Shown here: positions 1 through 5,987 of the stretch, piece after piece
Layout: each line of letters begins with the position of its first letter
Position numbering within the stretch: position 1 is the first letter of the stretch
Assembly (NCBI GenBank): GCA_964573115.1
Contig: CAZNIP010000102.1
Coordinates: forward strand, 1-9,525
From: CAYOID01 sp964573115
GTDB taxonomy: Bacteria; Desulfobacterota; Desulfovibrionia; Desulfovibrionales; Desulfothermaceae
Direction of reading: 5' to 3'
DNA: 9,525 bases
Notes under the pieces: model-generated
Database searches by the model: none
Told to the model about the DNA's origin: nothing
What the model saw: only the letters and a program-made list of their open reading frames with translations
Made by a program: the position numbers and the translations under genes

Positions 1-673
1 GGCCGGAGCCATTCAGGGCTACCTGGTGTCCAAGGAGCATGTTGAAGAGTTCGACATCACCTCTCTGGACGACTTCAAGCGCCCGGAAGTGAAGAAGGCC
101 TTTGACGCCAACGGCGACGGCAAGGCCGACCTCGTGGCCTGCCCTCCGGGCTGGGGCTGCGAGAAGAGGATTGCCGAGGACTTTGAGGCCTATGACCTGG
201 CGGATCACATCAACCCGATCAAGGCCGGCTACTCCGCGAGCATGGCCGATGCCCTGGCCAGGTACAACGAAGGCCAGCCCATCTTCTTCTACACCTGGAC
301 CCCGAACTGGACCATCTACAAGCTCAAGCCAGGCGAGGACGTGATGTGGATCAACGTTCCTTTTGAGCGCGAAGGCGAGGAGACCGTGGCTGAAGGGGTG
401 ACCGGCGCGGTGACCGATCCCATCACCATGGGCTTTGTCCCCAACGACATCGCCGTGGCCGCCAACAAGGAGTTCCTGGAAGACAACCCCGCAGTGGAGC
501 GGCTCTTTGCCCTGATGTCCGTGCCCCTGGCCGATATCGCCAAGCAGAACAACAGGATGTTCGGCGGCGAGGACAATCAGCGGGACATCGAGCGCCATGC
601 CACTGAATGGATCGAGCTGAACCAGCAGAAATACGACATGTGGCTGGAAGCCGCCAAGGACGCGGCCAAGTAA
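1..673 (+). CDS. proX: Glycine betaine/L-proline ABC transporter substrate-binding protein ProX (3' part, left end off the window)
   Basis: The reading frame is open from base 2 to the TAA stop at 671-673, so the 5' end, signal peptide included, lies off the window. The protein is the periplasmic binding component of a ProVWX-type osmoprotectant importer, which binds glycine betaine or proline betaine and delivers it to the membrane permease. The visible 223 residues match ProX closely: an acidic DANGDGKADL segment, then CPPGWGC, whose two cysteines are spaced like the E. coli ProX disulfide and enclose a ligand-cage tryptophan, then YTWTPNW carrying another cage tryptophan, and the C-terminal domain ending about 25 residues after a HATEW segment. 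A GTG at 26-28 is internal and is not the true start. The next gene on this strand is a second betaine-type binding protein. proV and proW would be expected to the left. Family assignment is secure; the exact substrate is inferred. Confidence 0.95.
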   Translation, partial: AGAIQGYLVSKEHVEEFDITSLDDFKRPEVKKAFDANGDGKADLVACPPGWGCEKRIAEDFEAYDLADHINPIKAGYSASMADALARYNEGQPIFFYTWTPNWTIYKLKPGEDVMWINVPFEREGEETVAEGVTGAVTDPITMGFVPNDIAVAANKEFLEDNPAVERLFALMSVPLADIAKQNNRMFGGEDNQRDIERHATEWIELNQQKYDMWLEAAKDAAK

Positions 674-693
674 TCCTTACGGACACGAGACGT

Positions 694-756
694 GCGGACA
701 GGGACCGGCAAGCCTGAGAGCTCCTGTCCGCCGCTTCTGTCCCGTGCGACAAGCGG
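694..756 (+). other. Two adjacent stem-loops between the two betaine-binding genes
   Basis: Bases 694-702 (GCGGACAGG) pair perfectly with 723-731 around a 20-base loop, and 731-736 (CCGCTT) pairs with 751-756 (AAGCGG) around a 14-base loop. Both lie in the spacer after proX and are followed at once by a third, terminator-like hairpin. They could protect the 3' end of the proX message, or form a leader that controls the next gene. I do not recognise a known riboswitch in them. The pairing is seen directly; the role is unknown. Confidence 0.4.
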
Positions 757-762
757 TTCATC

Positions 763-792
763 GAACGCCCGGTCATCCCTGGCCGGGCGTTC
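763..792 (+). terminator. Terminator-like hairpin after proX
   Basis: A perfect 10-bp stem (GAACGCCCGG at 763-772 with CCGGGCGTTC at 783-792) encloses a 10-base loop. The 3' side runs into TCATTGATG rather than a strong T-run, so termination would be partial at best. It sits 28 bp before the start of the next gene and may reduce read-through from proX, or act as an mRNA stabiliser. Confidence 0.5.
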
Positions 793-820
793 TCATTGAT
801 GCACGATCTGGAGCCATGCC

Positions 821-1759
821 ATGTTCAGCAGGCAGAGAGGGTTGAGACAGCTGCGGCCGTTGGCCTTGTGGACATATCTCCTGGCCTGGGTGCTGCTTTG
901 GGCATGTCCAGGGACCAGTGCCAGGGCCGAGAGCACCCCGCTGGTCCGCATCGGCTGGACTGCCTGGGCCGATGCCGAAGCCGTGACCAAGATCGCCAAA
1001 AGGGTTTTGGAACGGGAGCTCAGCCTGGAGGTTCAGCTGGTCATGGCCGATATCGAAGTCCAGTACCAGGCTCTGGCCACAGGGGACATCGATGTCATGC
1101 TCATGTCCTGGCTGCCAGAGCTTCAGGCAGAGTATCTGGAACAATACGGCAACCGGATCATCAACCTCGGCCCCATTTACACTCGGGCCCGTTACGGCTG
1201 GGCTGTCCCAGACTATGTGCCCGAGGACAGGCTGGAGACGGTTGCGGACCTGCAGCGGCCCGACATCGCGGACAAACTTGGACGGATAGTCGTGGGCATC
1301 GAGCCCAGCGCCGGGCTGATGCGCTCCTCGAAGCGGGCCCTGAGAGCCTATGGCCTTTCGGACATGGGCTACAGGCTGCTGGACAACAGCGAGCGATCCA
1401 TGACCTCGGCCCTGGGACGGGCCATCCAGAACCGGCAGTGGATCGTGGTCACAGCCTGGAACCCGCACTGGAAATGGGCCAGGTGGGACCTGCGATATCT
1501 TAAGGATCCCAAGGGAATCGTCTCAGGTCAGGCCAGGGTCCATGCCCTGGCCCGATCGGGGTTCGACACCACGGCCCCCAGAGGCGTTTTCGATTTTTTC
1601 GGCCGGCTCTTTCTCCCTCTGGACGAACTCCAGGAGGTGCTGCACCATGCCAGGCGAACCTCCTCCAGCGAGGCGGTTGAGGCCTACATCGCCGCCCATC
1701 CCGGTCGAGTTCGCTACTGGCTGACTGGAGAGATCGACGCCCGGGCAGACCAGCCCTGA
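821..1759 (+). CDS. Second glycine betaine-type ABC transporter substrate-binding protein (OpuAC domain)
   Basis: This 312-residue protein belongs to the OpuAC/ProX-like periplasmic binding family (quaternary ammonium compounds) but is of a different subtype from the neighbouring proX product. A signal peptide is clear: basic residues at 4-12, a hydrophobic stretch at about 14-29, and a likely cleavage after Ala-Arg-Ala at 36. The mature part has the usual order: IGWTAWADAEA (44-54), the GDIDVMLMSWLPE segment (88-100), EPSAGLM (161-167), and TAWNPHWKWARWDLRYL (211-227), which is rich in the aromatic residues that cage trimethylammonium groups. The CPPGWGC loop of ProX is absent. The start at 821 is chosen because GGAG at 811-814 lies six bases upstream and the signal peptide follows directly. 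It may broaden the substrate range of the transporter encoded to the left, or serve a separate importer. Trp at the -2 position of the LLWAC segment argues against a lipoprotein. Confidence 0.9.
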   Translation: MFSRQRGLRQLRPLALWTYLLAWVLLWACPGTSARAESTPLVRIGWTAWADAEAVTKIAKRVLERELSLEVQLVMADIEVQYQALATGDIDVMLMSWLPELQAEYLEQYGNRIINLGPIYTRARYGWAVPDYVPEDRLETVADLQRPDIADKLGRIVVGIEPSAGLMRSSKRALRAYGLSDMGYRLLDNSERSMTSALGRAIQNRQWIVVTAWNPHWKWARWDLRYLKDPKGIVSGQARVHALARSGFDTTAPRGVFDFFGRLFLPLDELQEVLHHARRTSSSEAVEAYIAAHPGRVRYWLTGEIDARADQP

Positions 1760-1776
1760 GGCGACTGTGCTTTCTC

Positions 1777-1813
1777 TGACCTCAGTGCTGGCAGCGGCAG
1801 CGCCGAGAGGTCA
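1777..1813. terminator. Possible bidirectional terminator between convergent genes
   Basis: The 98-bp gap between the convergent genes holds a 7-bp perfect inverted repeat, TGACCTC (1777-1783) with GAGGTCA (1807-1813). Its loop can form a smaller GCTG/CAGC stem. There is no T-run on either side, so this is a weak call based on position and pairing. The rest of the gap shows nothing else. Confidence 0.3.
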
Positions 1814-1857
1814 AGGACACCTGTTTGGAGCGAAACGAGGCGCCAGTCCTGGCCTCT

Positions 1858-3045
1858 TCAGACCCGGTCATAGACCTGGGATGCGGCCTCCAGGGCTCCG
1901 GTCGAGACCGAGACCCCTTCAGAGGCCAGGGTCGTTTCCAGGGCCGCGAGAAACAGAAGCACGTTTCGCTGGCATGCTGCATGCCCCATGAGACCCACCC
2001 GCCAGACCTTTCCGGCAAAATCTCCCAGTCCACCTCCGATCTCGAGATCGTACCTCTTGAGCAGCGTGGAGCGAACCCTGGCATCGTCCGCCCCATCAGG
2101 GATCCAGACCGCATTGAGCATGGGCAGGCGTTCGGCCTCAGGAACGACCATGGACAACCCCATGGCCTCCAGTCCGGCCACCAGGGCCTTGTGGTTGGTG
2201 GCATGCCGGGCCCACCTGTCCTGGAGCCCCTCTTCGGCAATGATGCGCAGAGCCTCCCGCAGGCCGTAGATCATGTTGATCGGGGCGGTGTGGTGGTACT
2301 TGCGATCCGATCCCCAGTAGTTGCCGACCATGTTCATGTCCAGATACCAGCTGGAGACCGGCTGCTTCCTGTTCTGGATGACCTCCACGGCTTTTGGGCC
2401 GAAGGTCACCGGGGACAGGCCCGGGGGGCAGGAGAGGCACTTCTGGGTCCCGCTGTAGGCGGCGTCGATCCCGGTCTGGTCAACATTGACCTCCATCCCG
2501 CCCAGGGAGGTGACCATGTCCACCAGAAACAGGGCCTGCCTGTCCCTGGCCACGGCACTCAGGGCGTTCAGATCCGAGCAGGCCCCGGTGGAGGTTTCGG
2601 CATGGACCACGGCCAGGAGTTTGGGGTTTTTGTCCTGGAGGGCCTTTTGGGCTGCTTCAGGGTCCACGGCCCGGCCCCAGGGAGCGTCGATGCGGATGAC
2701 CTCGGCTCCGAGCCTGGTGGCCAGATCGCACATCCGCAGGCCAAAGACGCCGTTGACGCAGATGGCTACCTGATCCCCGCATTCCACCAGATTGACGAAG
2801 GCGGCCTCCATGCCGGCCGAGCCGGTTCCAGAGACCGGAATGGTCATGGCATTGCCGGTCTGCATGAGGTGCCGCAACAGCTCCTGGGTTTCGTTCATGA
2901 CGGCCAGAAAGGCTGGGTCCAGATGGCCAATGCAGGGTGCAGACATGGCCTGGAGGACCCGGGCCGGGACATCGCTTGGACCGGGGCCCATGAGAACACG
3001 TTTGCCAGGGTCAACGTCCCTGTAGCTGGACGGATCGAATGACAT
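1858..3045 (-). CDS. Alanine/serine-glyoxylate-type aminotransferase (class V, PLP-dependent)
   Basis: This 395-residue cytosolic enzyme is a fold-type I class V aminotransferase, closely resembling alanine-glyoxylate aminotransferases along its whole length, including human AGXT at 392 residues. It would transfer an amino group from alanine or serine to glyoxylate, giving glycine plus pyruvate or hydroxypyruvate. Visible landmarks are the N-terminal GPGPSDVP (20-27), the phosphate-binding SGTGSAGME (72-80), Asp176 in LVDMVTSLGG that pairs with the pyridine nitrogen, the PLP lysine Lys202 in SGTQKCLSCPPG, a YHHT segment after the middle, and Arg349 in the RVGLMG segment, which binds the substrate carboxylate. 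The start has a strong AGGAGG (3051-3056) five bases upstream. It has its own promoter and leader and stands apart from the alr/symporter unit. Amino donor preference cannot be read from sequence; a purine-catabolic or phosphonate transaminase role is less likely. Confidence 0.92.
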   Translation of the reverse strand: MSFDPSSYRDVDPGKRVLMGPGPSDVPARVLQAMSAPCIGHLDPAFLAVMNETQELLRHLMQTGNAMTIPVSGTGSAGMEAAFVNLVECGDQVAICVNGVFGLRMCDLATRLGAEVIRIDAPWGRAVDPEAAQKALQDKNPKLLAVVHAETSTGACSDLNALSAVARDRQALFLVDMVTSLGGMEVNVDQTGIDAAYSGTQKCLSCPPGLSPVTFGPKAVEVIQNRKQPVSSWYLDMNMVGNYWGSDRKYHHTAPINMIYGLREALRIIAEEGLQDRWARHATNHKALVAGLEAMGLSMVVPEAERLPMLNAVWIPDGADDARVRSTLLKRYDLEIGGGLGDFAGKVWRVGLMGHAACQRNVLLFLAALETTLASEGVSVSTGALEAASQVYDRV

Positions 3046-3063
3046 GACGACCTCCTGTGATGA

Positions 3064-3094
3064 TGCGTCTGCAGGAGTCAGAAGAGCAGACGCA
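3064..3094 (-). promoter_or_regulatory. Leader hairpin just upstream of the aminotransferase ribosome site
   Basis: Bases 3064-3072 (TGCGTCTGC) pair perfectly with 3086-3094 (GCAGACGCA) around a 13-base loop. In the minus-strand transcript this 9-bp hairpin sits seven bases upstream of the AGGAGG at 3051-3056. Its loop contains CTCCT, which is complementary to AGGAG of that ribosome site, so a loop-to-ribosome-site contact is possible. The hairpin is seen; a regulatory role is inferred. Confidence 0.45.
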
Positions 3095-3099
3095 GATGC

Positions 3100-3141
3100 A
3101 GAGGACAGAAAACAGAGGACAGAGAACAGATGACAGAAGAG
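3100..3141. repeat. Tandem heptad repeat, consensus AGANNAC, about six units
   Basis: Forty-two bases can be cut into six 7-bp units: AGAGGAC, AGAAAAC, AGAGGAC, AGAGAAC, AGATGAC, AGAAGAG. One strand is nearly pure purine apart from the C of each unit. Two related 6-bp units (AGACGC, AGATGC) precede it at 3088-3099. It lies in the predicted 5' leader of the aminotransferase gene and is read there as a pyrimidine-rich tract. A second tract with the same GANNNCA spacing is at 9440-9467. It does not look like CRISPR: there are no spacers. Confidence 0.7.
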
Positions 3142-3174
3142 TAATGCAGCTGAAAAAATTCTCCTGGTGAATGG

Positions 3175-3203
3175 ACCATAGACAGAGCCCTGACTGCTGT
3201 CAA
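3175..3203 (-). promoter_or_regulatory. Sigma-70-type promoter for the aminotransferase gene
   Basis: On the minus strand a perfect -35 box TTGACA (3198-3203) is followed after 17 bases by TATGGT (3175-3180), which matches four of six positions of the -10 consensus. It lies directly after the symporter terminator and implies a transcript starting near 3168 with a leader of about 120 bases holding the heptad tract and a hairpin. This is a motif match only. Confidence 0.55.
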
Positions 3204-3237
3204 ATCAAAAGCCCCGGCATGCAAGGCATGCCGGGGC
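3203..3237 (-). terminator. Intrinsic terminator of the symporter transcript
   Basis: A perfect 12-bp GC-rich stem (3211-3222 with 3226-3237) closes a three-base loop. On the minus strand it is followed by TTTTGATTT (3202-3210). This is a textbook Rho-independent terminator for the gene ending at 3279. The T-run overlaps the -35 box of the next promoter. Confidence 0.9.
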
Positions 3238-3245
3238 AATAAAGG

Positions 3246-3270
3246 CTTGAAGCATGCTTCATGCTTCAAG
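3246..3270 (-). other. Extra hairpin between symporter stop codon and terminator
   Basis: CTTGAAGCATG (3246-3256) pairs perfectly with CATGCTTCAAG (3260-3270) around a three-base loop, starting eight bases after the stop codon. It has no T-run of its own. With the terminator behind it, it makes a tandem 3' hairpin pair that could protect the message from exonucleases or help termination. Confidence 0.55.
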
Positions 3271-3278
3271 GCTATGCA

Positions 3279-4625
3279 TCAGTTCTTGTCAAAGTACTCC
3301 TTGGTGATCCTGAAGATGACAGGGCTCAGGACCAGCAGGGCGATCAGGTTGGGGACGATCATCAATCCGTTCATCATGTCCGAGAAGGTCCAGACAAAGT
3401 CGAGCTTGACCACGGCACCGATGAAGATGACCACGACGTAGAGGAGACGATACGGGGTGACGCCCTTGAGCCCGAAGAGGTACTCAAAGCTGACCTGGCC
3501 GTAGTAGCACCAGGCCAGCATGGTGGAAAAGGCGAAGATGATCAGGCCGAAGCCGACCACGAAGTCGCCCAGTCCGGGCATGCCCAGGTTGAAGGCCATC
3601 TGGGACAGCTCGGCCCCGGTCTCGCCGCTCTGCCAGGCCCCGGTCATGATGATGAGCAGAGCGGTCAGGGTGCAGACCACGATGGTGTCGATGAAAGGGC
3701 TCAGACCGGCCACGATGCCCTGGCGGACAGGGTCCTGGGTCCGGGTCGCGGCATGGGCGATGGGCGCGCTGCCCAGGCCGGCCTCATTGGAGAACACGCC
3801 CCGGGCCACACCAAAGCGCATGGCCTGGGCCACGGCTGAACCGGCGAACCCGCCTGCGGCCGCCGTGCCGGTGAAGGCGTCGGAGAAGATGAGGCTGAAG
3901 GCCATGCCCAGCTTGTCGATGTTGGTGAAGATGATGATCAGGGCACCGGCCACATAGACGATGGCCATGAAGGGGACCAGCTTTTCCGTCACCTGGGCGA
4001 TCCGCTTGATGCCGCCGATGACCACGGCAAAGGTCAGACCGGCCAGGACCAGCCCTGAGACCCAGTAGGGGATGGAAAAGGCCCGTTCAACAGCCCGGGC
4101 CACGGAGTTGGACTGGACCATGTTCCCGATCCCGAAGGCAGCCACAGCTGCGAACAGGGCAAAGAAAAAGCCCAGCCACTTCCAGTTCTGCCCCATGCCG
4201 TTCTTGATATAGTACATGGGCCCGCCGACAAAGGAGCCGTCGGGCATGGTCTCGCGATAGCGGACCGCAAGCACGGCCTCTCCATACTTGGTGGCCATGC
4301 CGAACAGGGCGGTGACCCACATCCAGAACACGGCCCCTGGCCCGCCGAGAAAGATGGCCGTGGCCACACCGGCGATGTTTCCAGTGCCAATGGTGGCTGA
4401 AAGAGCGGTCATCAGGGCCTGAAACGGGGTGATCTCCCCTTCGCCCTTCTGCTCGGCTTTCTTGCGGCCCTGCATGAGCAGCTTGAAGGCATACCCGAGC
4501 TTGGTCACAGACCTCCATTTCATGCCAAAGGTCAGGTAAATGCCTGTGCCCACGAGCAAAATCAGCATATACGGACCCCACACGAATCCGCTGATCGAGC
4601 CAATGATGCCAAGTAAAGCGTCCAT
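3279..4625 (-). CDS. Sodium/alanine (glycine) symporter, AGCS family
   Basis: This polytopic inner-membrane protein of 448 residues couples sodium entry to uptake of alanine or glycine. It is hydrophobic throughout, with roughly ten or eleven membrane segments. It carries the family core TALSATIGTGNIAGVA (73-88), the sodium:alanine symporter signature GGPGAVFWMWVTALFG (94-109), the VGGPMYYI loop, and FGVARGVFSNEAGLGSAPIAHA in the second half. The start at 4623-4625 is chosen over an in-frame ATG 33 codons upstream: AAGGAGGAGG at 4628-4637 is placed ideally for it, and MDALLGIIGS is the normal family beginning. It follows alr by 132 bp with no clear promoter between, so the two may be co-transcribed, and it ends at a strong terminator. 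Neighbouring Ald and Alr favour alanine as the main substrate, but AGCS members also take glycine. Confidence 0.96.
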   Translation of the reverse strand: MDALLGIIGSISGFVWGPYMLILLVGTGIYLTFGMKWRSVTKLGYAFKLLMQGRKKAEQKGEGEITPFQALMTALSATIGTGNIAGVATAIFLGGPGAVFWMWVTALFGMATKYGEAVLAVRYRETMPDGSFVGGPMYYIKNGMGQNWKWLGFFFALFAAVAAFGIGNMVQSNSVARAVERAFSIPYWVSGLVLAGLTFAVVIGGIKRIAQVTEKLVPFMAIVYVAGALIIIFTNIDKLGMAFSLIFSDAFTGTAAAGGFAGSAVAQAMRFGVARGVFSNEAGLGSAPIAHAATRTQDPVRQGIVAGLSPFIDTIVVCTLTALLIIMTGAWQSGETGAELSQMAFNLGMPGLGDFVVGFGLIIFAFSTMLAWCYYGQVSFEYLFGLKGVTPYRLLYVVVIFIGAVVKLDFVWTFSDMMNGLMIVPNLIALLVLSPVIFRITKEYFDKN

Positions 4626-4627
4626 TT

Positions 4628-4637
4628 CCTCCTCCTT
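4628..4637 (-). promoter_or_regulatory. Strong ribosome binding site that fixes the symporter start
   Basis: AAGGAGGAGG on the minus strand ends two bases before the ATG at 4623-4625; its first AGGAGG lies five bases away. It decides between this start and the in-frame ATG at 4722-4724, which has no such site. Confidence 0.8.
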
Positions 4638-4712
4638 GTTTGCGGTTGTCAAAAAGGTTTCCGAAAGAACGACTGCCGATGTGGTCAGGAATGCGCAGCC
4701 TCCGGCGATCGT

Positions 4713-4739
4713 CATGCCGGGCAAGGTGAGTCCGGCATG
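4713..4739. other. Inverted repeat upstream of the symporter gene
   Basis: CATGCCGG (4713-4720) and CCGGCATG (4732-4739) form a perfect 8-bp inverted repeat around 11 bases, 19 bases after the alr stop codon. No T-run follows on the minus strand, so it is not a standard terminator. It could be an mRNA hairpin or an operator. The rest of the 132-bp gap holds only the ribosome site. Confidence 0.4.
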
Positions 4740-4757
4740 GACCGGCCGCAGGATGGA

Positions 4758-5915
4758 TCAGAGATAGGTCCGGGGAACCCGGGCCATGATGGAGGCCACG
4801 GTTTCGTAGTTGATGGTCCAGCAGAGTCCGGCGACGTCCTCGACAGGGAGGCGCTCCTCACCCTGGCTGCCATAGATGACGACTTCATCCCCGGGCTGGA
4901 CCCCGGCGATGTGACCAACATCCAGCATGGTCTGATCCATGCAGACCCGTCCGGCTATGGGAGCACGCTGCCCCCGGACGAGCATGTCTCCGCGGGATGA
5001 GAGGACTCTGGGAAAGCCGTCTGCATATCCCACTGGAATCGTGGCAATCGTGGTTGCTCCCTGGGTTGTGAAGGTAGAGCCATAACTGATTTTAAAACCA
5101 GATGCAACGTCCTTGAGCTGAGCAATCCTTGATTTCAGGCTCAGAACAGGTTTGAGCCTCACCCGGTCCACGTCGACCTCAGGTGACGGGTACAGGCCGT
5201 AGAGCATCAGTCCGGGTCTGACCATGTCCAGATGGGCCTCCGGGAGATCGATCACGGCTGCGCTGTTGGCCGCATGCCGGATGGCAAGCTCCACTCCTCT
5301 GTCCTTCAGGGTCTGGAGCAGGCCCAGGAAACAGGCCAGCTGTCCTCGAACATGGGTCTTGTCACCGCTGTCGGCCTGGGCAAAGTGGGTGTAAATGCCT
5401 TCAAAGCAGAGGTTGCTCAGGGACAGGATCGATGTGATCTCGTCGAGCACGGCCGGCCTGAATGGCTCGGATGAATCGGCGTCAGGCACGGCCACCAGTC
5501 CAAGCCTGCCCATGCCGGTGTCGATCTTCAGATGGACGGTGAGGGTGGTTCCCAGCTGGCTGGCAGCCCTGGACAGGGCCCGGGCGTACACCTGATCAAA
5601 GACGGTCTGGATCAGGTCATGCTCAGCCAGGAGAGGGACGTCTTCCGGCGCGGTGAAGCCAAAGATCAGGATCGGTTCGGTCAGCCCAGCCCGGCGCAGG
5701 GCCAAGGCCTCCTCAAGACGGGCCACAGCCAGCCTGTCAGCCCCATTGTCCAGGGCGGTCCGGGCGGTCTGGACCGCCCCGTGCCCATAGCCGTCTGCCT
5801 TGACCACAGCCATGAACTGCGTGTCCTGGCCCAGACAGCCAGCGACTTCCCGGCAGTTGTGAGCCAGGGCGGAAAGGTCGATTTCAGCCCACAAGGGGGG
5901 GGTGCTGTTCATCAT
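4758..5915 (-). CDS. alr: Alanine racemase
   Basis: This PLP enzyme interconverts L- and D-alanine, both for peptidoglycan precursors and for use of D-alanine as a substrate. The 385 residues cover the full fold-type III barrel and C-terminal domain. Key residues are visible: PLP lysine Lys39 in AVVKADGYGHG, the LKIDTGMGRLG segment (129-139) with the lysine that is often carbamylated, Tyr278 in ISYGSTF, the catalytic tyrosine Tyr297 in PVGYADGFPR, and Met326 in GRVCMDQ. The length is typical (about 360-390). ATG codons stand at both 5913-5915 and 5910-5912, and neither has a recognisable ribosome site. Codons 5-7 hold an eight-C run. The gene begins only about 35 bp after the ald terminator and is followed by the symporter, so in this setting it may serve alanine catabolism as well as the cell wall. 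Confidence 0.97.
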   Translation of the reverse strand: MMNSTPPLWAEIDLSALAHNCREVAGCLGQDTQFMAVVKADGYGHGAVQTARTALDNGADRLAVARLEEALALRRAGLTEPILIFGFTAPEDVPLLAEHDLIQTVFDQVYARALSRAASQLGTTLTVHLKIDTGMGRLGLVAVPDADSSEPFRPAVLDEITSILSLSNLCFEGIYTHFAQADSGDKTHVRGQLACFLGLLQTLKDRGVELAIRHAANSAAVIDLPEAHLDMVRPGLMLYGLYPSPEVDVDRVRLKPVLSLKSRIAQLKDVASGFKISYGSTFTTQGATTIATIPVGYADGFPRVLSSRGDMLVRGQRAPIAGRVCMDQTMLDVGHIAGVQPGDEVVIYGSQGEERLPVEDVAGLCWTINYETVASIMARVPRTYL

Positions 5916-5942
5916 AGCAAACCGGGTGGTGTGGTTCTTGAA

Positions 5943-5981
5943 AACAAAAAAAGGCTGAAGCTCCGGTCAGCTCCAGCCTTT
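5943..5981 (-). terminator. Intrinsic terminator after ald
   Basis: AAAGGCTG (5950-5957) pairs with CAGCCTTT (5974-5981), with one mismatch and then an inner AGCT/AGCT stem closing a six-base loop. On the minus strand it is followed by a run of seven T, then GTTTT. It starts seven bases after the ald stop codon. It should end most transcripts of the lipB-lipA-ACT-ald unit before alr. Confidence 0.88.
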
Positions 5982-5987
5982 GTGGGT

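Noticed and set aside
893..910. Lipoprotein signal in the second betaine-binding protein (LLWAC)
   Set aside because: Trp at -2 departs from the lipobox consensus, and a good signal peptidase I site (Ala-Arg-Ala) follows seven residues later. It remains a minor possibility.
1825..3042. A 405-codon open frame on the plus strand opposite the aminotransferase gene
   Set aside because: It is the antisense of a well-conserved enzyme gene in GC-rich DNA, with low-complexity Gly/His/Asp/Gln composition and no family resemblance. Similar antisense frames at 5532-6545, 7707-8747 and 8662-9474 were rejected for the same reason.
3100..3141. CRISPR-like array
   Set aside because: Units are 7 bp, contiguous and without unique spacers.
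3078..3269. A 63-codon minus-strand frame in the gap between symporter and aminotransferase
   Set aside because: It runs through the terminator, the promoter and the heptad repeat, and its sequence is simply the translated repeat (Ser/Leu/Cys rich).
4647..4652. TTGACA on the minus strand near the symporter start as a -35 box
   Set aside because: It is 21 bases before the start codon, so no -10 box and ribosome site could follow in order.
4626..4724. Upstream extension of the symporter by 33 residues
   Set aside because: The ATG at 4722-4724 lies in an inverted repeat and has no ribosome site, while the ATG at 4623-4625 has an excellent one and the normal family N-terminus.
5910..5928. Sigma-54-like promoter (GGTTTGC) or TATGAT -10 box at the alr start
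   Set aside because: The GG half of the sigma-54 consensus is absent at the right spacing, and the TATGAT overlaps the ATG codons with no -35 at a fitting distance.
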